NCBI GenBank assembly: GCA_013399855.1
Contig: VXAY01002462.1
Span: 1,357,259 to 1,421,258 of the forward strand
Length of the DNA stretch: 64,000 bases
Direction of reading: 5' to 3'
From: Oxyruncus cristatus
Taxonomy: Eukaryota; Chordata; Aves; Passeriformes; Cotingidae
This document shows, piece by piece, positions 51,244 through 62,267 of this stretch; the stretch's first letter is position 1; every line of letters starts with the position of its first letter. A program made the position numbers and the translations under genes. Under the pieces are notes generated by a model, which saw only the letters and a program-made list of their open reading frames with translations, did no database searches and was not told where the DNA came from.

Positions 51244-51726
51244 TTCCCTTTTTTTTTTTTTTTAATATACAAGTGTTCCCTCCTTTAGGAATAAACACCG
51301 AGGCCACAGCTCTCAAACTCCCACGGCATAAATGCAATATAGGAGACCATAAACAATCTAAGCAGAAAAGCACTGCAACTAAATGTACCTTGAAAAGCTC
51401 TCAGTTTGCAATGCTTTCATAAAGCCTCGTGTCCATGCACAAACTGTCCCTACATTTCACGCAGTGACAGCGGTAGTAATCCCTGGAAAACTTCTGGAAC
51501 AAATTCGGTAGCTCAGAGCTCAGTTCTCTGAGCTGGTACAGCATGAGCTTCTTCGAAGGCAAAGGTTTGTCAGAGCAGTCCCCCCCAGCTTCAGTGAACA
51601 ATACAAACTCCCGTGCTGCCACACACAAGAGCAGAGACAGGTTTCTCCATCGCTCTCTGCTTCTGAAACAGCTTTCTCCTGTACCTCCCACTGGGAGATT
51701 TTGCCTGTGGCAGCAGAAAGTTCCCT
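51244..51726 (-). pseudogene. Possible retrocopy or terminal exon, unrecognised
   Basis: A GC-richer patch on the minus strand is open for about 107 codons to TGA at 51401-51403. It ends in a protein-like, Cys-rich segment (LYQLRELSSELPNLFQ… YYRCHCVKCRDSLC). After about 137 further bases comes A15 (T15 at 51249-51263 on the given strand). The 6-mer TTCCCT lies at both edges (51244-51249 and 51721-51726), as a short target duplication would. These features fit a processed retrocopy. Alternatively, CTTTCTGCTGCCACAG just inside the 5' edge is a good splice acceptor, so it may be a last exon. The family is not recognised. Confidence 0.25.
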
Positions 51727-52223
51727 ATTAATATGTAATATATACCATAATTAGCACTGTAAAGCAGGTAGTAATCTCACAACTGTCCACCCATCCTTCT
51801 CTCATAATCAGAAAAGTTTATTTACAGGGAAAATAAAGGAAATAAGAAGAACCCCACAGAATTTATTCAAAGCCCAAACTATTTTCTATAGGATCCCGGC
51901 CTCTTGAACAAAAACAGCACGAAGAAAACCACAAGAGTGTTGCCAATGTTCAGTTACCACTCTTCACCCTAAGGGAAAAAACAAAGCCAGACTATGAAAA
52001 TTACCAAGACTATTTCACAAAAATCGGAGTAGAAAGGCACACTTCATAAAGTATTTTTAAGCACAGAGTCCAGAGATGAAGGACTTCACTTGCTTAATAC
52101 ATGCACAGCATATTGCTTCAGTCCCTCCCAGGACAACAGGTTAGGCCTTTAGGGTTTATAACATTAGTTCAGACTTTCTAATAAAGTGTGTGCCTCAATG
52201 ACCTGCATTATTCTCTTCTACAG

Positions 52224-52373
52224 AAGCAGCAGTCTGATTTGGTACAGTCACTGTATTCTTAGACATGCATCTGACAAAGTAAGCAAAAACCTTGAAGTTC
52301 TGTCAGTTCCTGGATCCCAAAATTATTTCACGCGCAAATCTAAGTCAGTACAAGTTGCATTTGCTACCAAAAG
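52224..52373 (+). other. Possible internal exon (150 bases)
   Basis: On the plus strand, TTATTCTCTTCTACAG is a near-ideal acceptor and CCAAAAG|GTAGGTAAG is a strong donor. The 150 bases between are open in one frame (SSSLIWYSHCILRHASDKV … SKSVQVAFATK) and closed in the AAG-CAG-CAG frame. It takes 1 base from the previous exon and passes 2 to the next. That phase fits the candidate terminal exon at 53708, where AG plus T gives a serine codon. The peptide is unrecognised. The orientation is opposite to the transcription direction inferred from skew. Confidence 0.3.
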
Positions 52374-53707
52374 GTAGGTAAGGTCAATTGTGAGTTTCAG
52401 CCTGACTGCTCCTCTTCAGCAGAAATTTAGAATCTAGTGCTCTTAAGCTTTGGTGTCAAGATATACTGTATTTGATTAAGTAAATGCTAGATTTTTTTTT
52501 TAAACATAAAAAAACTCTCTCAAAAACTATTCATCTACCAAAATACTTCAATAAGCAAATAGATTTGGGAGCTACACAGAAACTTCTAACAAATTCAGGT
52601 TTCTACAGAACACACCTGAAAACAATTAGCTTTTGGCAATGACTTTTGGCTGCTCTGCTTGCCACAACATAGTACACAGTATGTAGGCTGAGAGAATCAA
52701 TGTACATGCAACAATACAATGCAGAAACCTGATTTTTCTCTGTTAGGACAGACACCAATTTTTTTATTAATATACTCCACAAAGCACATTACTGAATGTG
52801 ATGCAGAAATAGAAACAGAAAAAGCTCTTCAAAAATACAAGATTTACAGCCTATTATTTTCATTTATTATCCATGCTTTTCAAATGGCGTTAATTTACAA
52901 AGCCATTAAGTACATACAGGGCTCTGATAGTTTCAGGTGTAAAACAGACTAGTTTCTCACAACAACTTAGAGTTCTATTGTGCACAGAGTAAAGTGTATA
53001 CAATAAAACCAGATGCCATTGCAACTCTATCTCATGTCTACACAGGAAAATGTATGGAGTGGCTGTAAATATTTACTCAAAGAAAATTAATTGCCCTGGA
53101 TGCAATATTCCTGTATCAAGGCGCAATAGTTCACAGTTACCTTCCACATTAACACAAAAAATTTATCGCGAGGGATGTCGAACTCCATTAAGTCCCATGT
53201 TGTTTGTTTATTACAGATCCATTGCTGGAGGCAATTAGCTCCATCCCTAACCAGGCTGCATTAGCAGGCTCGCTCCAGTGCAAAGTCAGAATAGGGAGCA
53301 TGAACCACCTCTGAAAAAAACAGATTTGCACAGAAACAAACTGAGGAGTGCTCATGAAATCTATCACACAGTGCAGTAATAAGGGCAGTATCTCCAACTC
53401 TAGGTGGGTAGTGAGCATCTTTGGAAATAAAAATCTAACTCAAGCGATTTGTTGAAGTTTAGGGTCCATCCACCTTACAGGAACACACATCTACTAAATT
53501 CATTATCCTGTTATATAACTAGAGTCATTTTAAAGCATTCGAACCATTTCAACAATTCCCACATAGCTGGACCCGCACAGTGTGTGTACACAAGATCAGA
53601 GTAATCCTATTCTAGTCCCAATCACAGCCTCATCTCAGCTAAACACAGAATCTTACTTCTTTCTGATACATGGGCCCGTGACTGGAAACCTTGACCTACT
53701 CTCAAAG

Positions 53708-53879
53708 TCACCCTGCTTTTCAAACTTATGATTCTATTGATACTGTTGAAGCCAGCAAAAGAAATCAGCTGCAGTCTCAGAGCTATGAAACTGAAGAAAA
53801 GACGCCAGTAAAACTTCCTCCTGTCATTAAAGAGAGGAGACAGAACCCAACCAGCATTCAGCTTCCCAAAGCTCTGTGA
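53708..53879 (+). other. Possible terminal exon with stop
   Basis: On the plus strand, CCTTGACCTACTCTCAAAG is a moderate acceptor. The exon starts with one base that completes the codon split at 52373, then reads 56 codons and TGA (53877-53879). The peptide is polar and tail-like: HPAFQTYDSIDTVEASK, then YETEEKTPVKLPPVIKERR and a final SIQLPKAL. The low hydrophobicity and high Gln/Glu/Lys/Ser content resemble a disordered C-terminus. An AATAAA lies at 54367-54372. The antisense strand is also open here, so the open frame is not decisive. The family is not recognised. Confidence 0.3.
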
Positions 53880-55449
53880 TCTAATTCTACACAAAAGGCT
53901 TAATAAGGTTTAGGCTCATAATACAATTAGTAATTTAGCTCACAAATTAGACTATCTATTAACACTCCAGCAGAGACATCAGCCATATGAGGATTAAGAA
54001 GGAATCTTCTGCTCTCAATATGGAGCGAGAACTTGAATGCTTTAATAGACCACTTCAGCTTCTACTAATGTGAACATATATTGCATTGTACAGAATGACA
54101 TGAGCATGGCCAGCACCCTCTCATATATTGAATTTTCATCAATGGGAACCATGATAATAATTTGCATAGTAAGTACAGAGTGGGAACTTTTAAACTCATC
54201 TTAAAGCATAATTTTAGTTGGTAAAAAGAAGTACTGGTAGTGTAGAAAAGACTGCATATGAATTAGATGTGCATGTAAAAACAAGGGCCAAACCTAATAG
54301 CATGGACAAAACATAGGTTAACCCAAGTTATGGATATTATATTACAACATTTAATTGCAATATTTGAATAAAGAAGCAACTGTTATCCACATCTTTGAAT
54401 ACAATATTTATTCTGTATCTGTTAAGAATGAACACATGTAATAAAAGATAATTCATCATCTTCTCCCATAAAAGGGCCTAAAAGATTTAGAAAATAACTG
54501 ATATCTCTAGCATATTACTTAATGGCACATTGCTCACACAGAAAAAAATATTTCAGATGAATTTTCAGAGGTAGGCTAAAAAGGCAAAAGCCCCACTCTA
54601 CTCATTACAAGGAGCTAAAATTTCAATTGCTTTGTCTGAAAAGTGCTGTTCTAACTTACAGAAAACTATAAGTGTAACTACATTTCTACAAAATGCCAAT
54701 ATTGGTGTGTTCATGCTGACTTGTGTTAACACCTGATTTACTTGCAATTATTATGTCAACAGGAGCTTTTTGTAATTACTTTCACAGTATGCCCAAAATG
54801 GACTGTATTCATCTTGAGGTTTTGAGCTTGTGTTTGTACAATTAGGGCCAGGATTGCTAGCTCTTTTTAGCTTGAAAAACAAACAAACAAACAAAATCTT
54901 CATCAGTTTACTTCACACTCTAGTAAAAACCATTCACGCCCAAATAATATTATGAACAATGTCCATCTGGTCTGAAATCTAGATCTGGCTGCTGTATCTC
55001 ATTCCCCACCTGCACTGCCTGCTGTTCCTATCAAGCGTTCAGTGTGAATGCATTCAGTGCAAAGCAAGACTTTAACTTCACTCGTTCCCACTACTTCCTC
55101 ATAAGCACATGCTTTTCTGGCATATGTGTTAGCCCATGCATGGGACCATTTTGGTCTTATTTGTCTCAATTAAAAAAAATATATAAAAAAAAAAAAAAAG
55201 AGGCAAAACTCCCTAATTTGGTATGACTTATACTCAGGCAGTCAGGAATTGTATCACCAAGCTTTTACCATAGCCCTCCCAGAGGGTCTGGGGCTTTCTC
55301 AAAATATGCAGGTAGGTCTCCAAACTGTAAGACCAAGAGAGTGGCCCATATCCACAGAATATCCACATCAGAGCTACCATCCTGCAGGTGCAGCTCTCTC
55401 CTCAGCTCAGTCACTGCTGTCCAAAGGATGGAGTCAGCAGAGAGGACTC
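53880..55449. other. Unique AT-rich DNA
   Basis: No repeat body or exon is apparent. It contains an (AAAC)n run near 54875-54894, a perfect palindrome CCCATGCATGGG at 55133-55144, and a poly(A) run at 55185-55199. Confidence 0.55.
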
Positions 55450-55740
55450 TAATGATTTGAGGACAGGAGAAGAGAAGGTTGCATGGAGACCTCAGAGGAG
55501 CTTTTCAGTATCTGACTGGGGCCTACAAGGATGCCAGAGAGGGACCCTTCATAAGGAACTGCAGTGACAGGACAAGGGGGAATGGATTCAAATTGAAAGA
55601 GTAGGTGGAAGTGTTCAAGGCCAGGTGTGATGGGGCTCTGAGCAACCTGGTCTAGTGGAAGGTTCCCTGTCCATGGCAGGAGGGTTGGAACGAGATGATC
55701 TTTAAGGCCTCTTCCAACCCAAACCATTCTATGATTCTAT
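55450..55740 (+). mobile_element. CR1 retrotransposon, internally deleted copy
   Basis: The only plus-strand CR1 here. It starts near GATTTGAGGACAGGAGAAG, runs through AGGACAAGGGGGAATGG and AACCTGGTCTAGTGGAAGG, and ends with AACCCAAACCATTCTATG plus ATTCTAT at 55740. Compared with the usual CR1 3' region as I know it, the segment between TTGAAAGAG and GGAAGTGTTCAAGG is missing. That is roughly 100 bases, normally containing the TTAGGAAGAAGTTC-type sequence. The terminal octamers are intact, so it is not very old. It is truncated 5' and non-coding. Confidence 0.92.
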
Positions 55741-57744
55741 TTGTGGAACATAGTGATGAGGAGCCGAAATCAACAGAGAAAAGGAGGTGGAGATAGCACA
55801 GGAGGTGGCAGGTAAGCAACATATTTTTGAAGGTGGTCTAGTGGTTATCAGCTTTGTTAAATATGTATGATATTTGCTGTGGAATAGATGTTATTAAAGT
55901 GCAATTTTAGAACTGTGAGCAGGTAAAAACACTCCCTCTTCCTCTGCACAAAATTCCACAGTACACAGCTCTGACAGATTACTATAATTGGCTAATTCTT
56001 TCTTTTATTGCTAGACCACTGGGCAGAGTCAAAGCATTGAAATAATAGGAATGTGGCTGCTGGGGAATGTCATGTATTTGCTCAATGCCAGTTTCAAGCA
56101 TACAGATCCAATTTTTTTGCAGTTCTGCTCCCAAAGGTCCAGAAATACACATCATCTAAGTCTGGCATACAAGCAAGAATTAATTTTTCACTGTTGCAAA
56201 TCTAGCGTGACACCCGCAGTTTGTGAAGACTTTAACAGAGTGAGTTTCGGAAAAGTGAGATTTCTCACTCACAGAGTGGTTCTCAAACTGTGGTTGTGAA
56301 ACTGTGATCCACCCTCTATGTGCATTGATTTGAAGCAAACAAGCCTGTGAGATACTACTTGACTTGGGGAGATTTACTGTGAACCAATTTGTGAAACCAC
56401 GAGTTTATACTCATTTTGTATTTGGGATCTTCAAAAACACAGTTAGTTTTCATTGCAAAGTCTTTGAGTTTGGGCTACACATAAGAAACTGACTATTTTT
56501 TGCAATGGATGCAACAGAAATGACAGGCAAGCTACATCTTTAAAAATACAGATTTCCACGATGCAGTCTAAACTGCATCCATCGTATGTAACAAGAACCT
56601 CCAAAGTAGTTTCTGACTGATGCCAGAATGACTCCGCTGCTTCTGCTTTCCATTTCTACTTGTCACCAAGTCATTACAGAGATATTCCAAAATAAAAATT
56701 TGGAATTCCAAAGGCTGTACCCGTTTCTCTGCAGAAATCAGAGAAAAAGTTTCAAATGCAGCAGACCATGCATGCATTATTTACATTCCCGCATTGCCCT
56801 TGAAGTGACCTTGGCCATTCGGCTAGAGAAAGCCCAGACGGTCTTTATCTGAACTTCTCAGTCTGAACATATGCTTCACCCCTACTAGTCAGAATTATTT
56901 GCTATTCAACACTCCAAGTCCACTATACGACAGAGGATAAGGCTGAATTTCACATTCAGCAATGATCTGCCAGTCAGTCAATCCACAAGCATCACAGCAT
57001 GTTTGTCTACAACTGAAAATAAAAGTAGCTGAGCAATATTATTCCTAAGTGGTTATTTCCATGTCATTTCTGCATGCATAATCTTATTCTAGATACTGGG
57101 CTACAATTTAAACGAACGTTTTAAGGCTTTTTATATATACACCTTTTTGTGGCCATGTAAAGTTTTTAACAAGGGTAACATTTAACTGTCCCGTATTCAG
57201 GATGCAAAGAAGTAACAGATTCTAGGGGACAAACTTTACAAAGAGCAATTGTACATGTAAGGATGCAGTTCTGGAGCTTCTGCAAGACTCATTGTAAAAC
57301 CCCAATCCACATCTGCTGTTAGTGCATGGCTGCTGCAGAAGCCAGGTTTTCATTTGTCAAGTGCATTTCAACAAGTCTCAGGCTCCTGGGCTCCATGTAA
57401 TTTCAAAGCATATTTGCTCCAAAGGGCGTGTGCTAGTCTCAGACATTCCTAAATAAATAAAACAAACCCCAGCGTTTTCCAAATCCCCAAATGAAAATTC
57501 TAGGCTAATTCACATAAATCCCTTACTAGCCTAGATTTATGTAGGTAATTCTAACAACAACTCCTGAAGTAAAAATAAATAAAACACACCTCATGAACTT
57601 TATATGTGATCTTCAATCCATGTGCTTTTGCTGTCACTATAAACAGGAGGGGCAGTACTGTTGGGCAACATACAGCCTTCTATCTGGCATTTTCAACCCC
57701 TAAGGTTTTAAATAAATATTAACTTTAATTGTGTTTTGGTTTTG

Positions 57745-57783
57745 TTGGTTTCTCAACCAAAGGTCTGTGACACTCACAGACCT
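57745..57783. repeat. Two adjacent perfect hairpins
   Basis: TTGGTT-TCTC-AACCAA (57745-57760) directly abuts AGGTCTGTGA-CAC-TCACAGACCT (57761-57783). The second is a perfect 10-bp stem with a 3-base loop. No known element was recognised. Confidence 0.8.
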
Positions 57784-58757
57784 AACCCCAAAAGATTTCT
57801 TTCCTATTTAGAAAGTTGCTCGCAAAGGCTTTTTCCTGAGCTAGCACCGAATCAAGATGACATCTCTCAGACACAGTAAAAAGGGCATCAGAGGCACAGG
57901 GCCTTAGAATTATTACCAGGACAACAATTTATCTTACGTAACTGAGAAATTACTTCAGTATCAAGCTGTGTCTGCAGAAGTTAAAAAGAAAAACACCTTA
58001 AGTGATGTGTTATGTAAAGTGCTTATATTAAAGTGTTAAATGCCGTGCTTTGTAAAATAGTCTTCATCTACTCTGCAGAATTCAGAAAAGGTAACATTAA
58101 AGGAAAAAAGGCTATAGCAATTTTCAGTCATTAACATAAGAACTACCCCACTGAGAACTATGGTTCCTGGAAATGTCCACAACTGTCTCCATCTCCTAAA
58201 CATGTGACAGTATTTAAGCACATTGTTGAGTTTCTAGGGAAAACTGAAGTTACAGGTGGTGATAAATGACAGCTGTAGATTTTCTCTAAATATTTTTGGG
58301 GGTTCTGAAACTGTCATCCTCCTTTTTTTCTTTTTTTTTTTTTAAATGGAAATTTAGTAGATTTATCAGCTGTGGGGGATTGGGAGGGGAAGAAATTCCT
58401 ACAGGTCCAAAGTAAACAAAAACCCCAGAGAATGAACAAAAAGGAAAGTTTGGCCACGAAGATCCTCACCCATGTCACAGTCAAATTCCAGAGCACAGAT
58501 TTAAATCCGGGTCTCCCACACTTCTGTGGGAGTTCTGATCACTAAGCAACTATTTCAACAGAAGTTAAAACATATATCTTTGCTGAGCTCCAGGGGTGTG
58601 ATTCACGTTAGGCTATGTCATCCCAGTGCGGAACCAGAATAAATCTCCAGGCTCAGAAAGTTCCACTGAGAGGAAATCATTTCCCTTTAGGAAACCTCAG
58701 CCTTTGCTTGAGATAGAACCTGGTAACATTCTTTTTTCGAAACTGGGGATCCCTTTA

Positions 58758-58795
58758 CTCAGAAACTATGAGAAACTCTTCTCTCAGAAACTATG
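58758..58795 (+). repeat. 13-bp direct repeat
   Basis: CTCAGAAACTATG occurs at 58758-58770 and again at 58783-58795, a period of 25 bases. Probably a small local duplication. Confidence 0.85.
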
Positions 58796-59363
58796 TAGAC
58801 TTGGTAACCAAAACTTTAAAAAGCGCATGTAGATGACCACTTCTTGGTCACAAATTACTGTATCAGCCATAGCAGAATTATGAAGCATCAGCTCCCAAAA
58901 TAAGGAATTGTTTGACCACAGAGGGAAAAGAAGGAAAAAAAAAAAAATGTAACTCCCCTGCAACTACCTATGCTGCAAGTACACCAGGAAAAATGCAAGA
59001 GTCTGCTAATTCATCAACTTTAAGACACAGACATACAAACTACCGCATAAATTTCAGGCATATACACAAGTACATAGGAGTAGGTATCATGGATGGAAAG
59101 TATTTACTCAGTCTAAGGTATATTCACCAGAAGAACAACTGTGAATAGCCACTCTATTCTTTTATCTATAACAACTCCATTAAGAAAACCTTAAGCATTA
59201 CATTATTGGTCCACTATCCATCCACCTGAAAGCGCACGGAAAGTCCTGTAATATCCTCCTCAATCTTATGTTAGGATCTTATCAGCACAACTAAACAGTT
59301 CTTTCACCTAATAAGCCTACCTTTATGTTCTACAGAATTAAAGGGCCACTGACAAAAATATTA

Positions 59364-59420
59364 TATCCATTATATTACTTATAAATGGAAAATATTCTAT
59401 CCATTACTTATAAATAGAAA
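59364..59420 (+). repeat. Imperfect tandem duplication
   Basis: TATCCATTATATTACTTATA (59364 onward) recurs at 59398 as TATCCATTACTTATAAATAG with a 5-base deletion. The period is 34 bases. Confidence 0.75.
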
Positions 59421-59585
59421 TAGTTAAAACAATATTTGATTTTAAAGCTAAGGACAAAAAGATGTGACAGGATTCAAGATAATAAAGCACCATCTTCCTG
59501 AAAACTTCCTCAAAATAACTGTGCCTTAAACATTAAAAAAAAACTCCAAATAATAAAACAATAAACAACCAACCCCAAACAAAAA

Positions 59586-59621
59586 GGGGGGGGGAGGGTT
59601 GTCAAATAAAAACGGGGGGGG
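59586..59621 (+). repeat. G-run cluster
   Basis: G9, then A, then G3 (59586-59598), and G8 at 59614-59621. These runs could fold as a G-quadruplex. Another G8 lies at 60175-60182 between T runs. Confidence 0.75.
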
Positions 59622-62198
59622 TCTACTGGCACGTGATGCTCTATTTCATACTCCTAGAAGATGAAGAACTAAAGTGATGAAAGAGGTAATTAACTGTTAG
59701 TTATTCCAGAGCAAAAACACATTTCTAGTGATTAACAAAAAAGTATTGTAAGAGATATTTACAATAGCTTAACATTGAAGAAGATTAAAAAGGAAAAGGA
59801 AGGGAGGTATAAAAAAGCTAATCTACCCCGCAAAAAACCCTACTGTAACCAAAACTTACTACTCTCTAAATCAGGGCAGACTACATGTGAGGGGTGAGGA
59901 GGGGAAAAACAAACACATTCATAAGCAAAATCTTGGGTTTACACCATTCCACAGGAAAAAATTAAAGTCATTAACATCGTTACACTTAATCATTTGTGTA
60001 AAGATAATCAACTATTGCTATGTAAAGTTGTCAGAAGGCATACTCAAGCCTTGAATATATTATTAAAAACAAATGTGTTCAAAACTAAGATAATAAAAAA
60101 TAAGAAAATGTAAACAATTATAACATCATTTTTGTTTTCCAAATGTAATTCAGCTTCATTTTAGACTTTATTTTGGGGGGGGTTTTTTCCAGCATCTCTT
60201 CCAGTAAGGTTTAACTCTTCCATTCTTCCAGCTAATGTTATACCTTCCTTCCCATCTTTCCTCCCAAATACCCTAAGTCTAACTTGTTTTCAAAACTCCT
60301 TCCTGTTAATATTGCTATGGTTTTGTCTGAACAACTGTGGTCATTACTTTTTTTTTCCCTCTTACCATTGCTCTTTATGCAGCAAAGGGTCACTGTTGCG
60401 TCAAACACTTCTGGCTGAGACACTTCTTTCTTATTCCCTGTATCTACAGAGCATGAGTATGTGACAGAGGCATAAACACACCTTAATTTTCACTCTCAGA
60501 AATCTGGGCACAAAAATGTCTTTCCTACTTTTTTAAAGACTTTGTGGGACCTTACCCTCTGTACCTCCTCGTAACACAAATGGAAGCCACACGGTTAAAA
60601 AACAACGCAACACCTTATGCCAAAAGTATAACAGAATTCTACTGACAGTAACATCATAGCTGAAGATAACTATTTTGAATGGAACAGAAAGGTTCTTAAT
60701 AAGTTGTGAGAAGACATATGCTCACACAACACTTAAGGCTGTATCTTAACCATCTTGATTGATCCTTAAAGAAAAGCTTATCAGATCTCTGCAGAAATAA
60801 CCCTTGCATTTAAAACACTAGGAAAGTACTGACAATATCTCTGTAGTTTCCTGCATTTTATTATGTACTTTTGCCATATTAGAGCATTCATTCGTCTTTC
60901 TGATGAATACTGAAATCAGCCTTTTTACAAGTAAATAAAAGTTCATTTGTATTATAATCGAACTGATGCAAACAAGCCACCAATGGTTTAAAATTCTCTA
61001 GGTCACAAAAATCCATCATCTATTTTCACATCTCCCCAGCTCCAAATACAGCTACATTCTTACAAGGACCAGTTTACAGCCCTTCCTCTTTCTATGCTTA
61101 GAAAAGTGGATTTAGAGATGCAGCTACACCTAGTGATCAGCAGCAGGTCACAGCAGGCAAAACTGAAAAACACTGCAGAAGTCTCTGAACACAGTTGGGT
61201 GAACAGAGTGACACAGGAAAATTTACTGCTAGATTTTTATATTTTGACCATATAGATGACCATATGCTCAAAATTGGTTTTGGTTTATTGAAATCCTCTT
61301 TAACACATTTATAACATTATACATCAAAAATACAGAACTGGAAGTTATCAGCAAAATCAAATTAAATAAAGAGGAGACTCATTTTTTCCCTAAAAAAAAT
61401 TGACCAGATAATTCAGCTGCATTCACACATTTACTAACAGTTTGTTCCTGTTGTGAAAGTTTTCAGAACTATGACTTCTTTACACAAGAGTCATAAATGT
61501 GAGCTGAAAGGTCCATAATTACATGTCATCTTCAAAACTTAGTGATTTAGCTACCTCAAATTAAGTGTTTAGCAAGTTTGAAAAACAAGAGATACCCCTC
61601 TCAAAACAGCATATCCTTCAGCAAAAAGTTGCAACAGGTAAAACAGAGGTTCAGTTCACAGGTCCTGACCCCACATCACCACTGGACTTTGTTCCACCAA
61701 GTCTACACCTATTATCTTTCCCCAGCTGAATCCAACCATGCGAACTGAACAGATGGTCTCAGCAGTAACATATAAAACTTCCCTGGCCACCAGCAACGAG
61801 GTTGTTTGACATATTCACTGACCACTGCAGTGCACGAGCGAGCACCCAGGAGAAACAAACCACCTCCACATGTCTTCAGGTCAGAATCAAATGACATTAG
61901 TAAGATGGAGTTCAGGAGCTTGTCCGCCCTATCCTAACATATTTTGTGATTGGCCTGAAGATTTGTTTTCTCTAGCTGTCAATCTAACAACTTCTGTGAG
62001 CAGTAAATATATTATTTTTTCGTACATTATACGCTGTTATATTGTATCAGGATACTGTGATTTGTTTTCCTCATTAATTCTGAGGACTGCTAAACCATGA
62101 GACCAAATAAACACCAAACCATTTCCCCCCACCCTGTGTTATTACATTCTTGTAATATTTTGTAGGATTTATTTTTAATTTCTGATGAGGTTTCATTA

Positions 62199-62267
62199 CT
62201 AACTTTATTAGTATTTATTTAGCTGTTCATAACTAACATTCAGAACAGCTAAATAAAATAAATTTAG
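62199..62267. other. Long near-perfect hairpin, about 69 bases
   Basis: The arm TTTATTTAGCTGTTC (62214-62228) pairs perfectly with GAACAGCTAAATAAA (62243-62257) across a 14-base loop. Beyond a 5-base bulge on the left side (62209-62213), 62199-62208 pairs with 62258-62267 at 9 of 10 positions. That gives 24 of 25 pairs in a 69-base structure. A perfect 15-bp stem with a loop of 20 or less is expected about 0.004 times by chance here. Both strands carry AATAAA inside the stem. It could be a pre-miRNA-sized RNA hairpin, a small palindromic (MITE-like) element, or a chance AT-rich structure. No known miRNA was recognised. Confidence 0.6.

Larger units (their letters stand above)
55741..62198. 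other. Unique AT-rich DNA
   Basis: No interspersed repeat was recognised. It holds two adjacent hairpins (57745-57783), a 13-bp direct repeat (58758-58795), an imperfect tandem duplication (59364-59420), G-runs (59586-59621 and 60175-60182) and poly(A)/poly(T) runs. No gene was supported. Confidence 0.55.
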
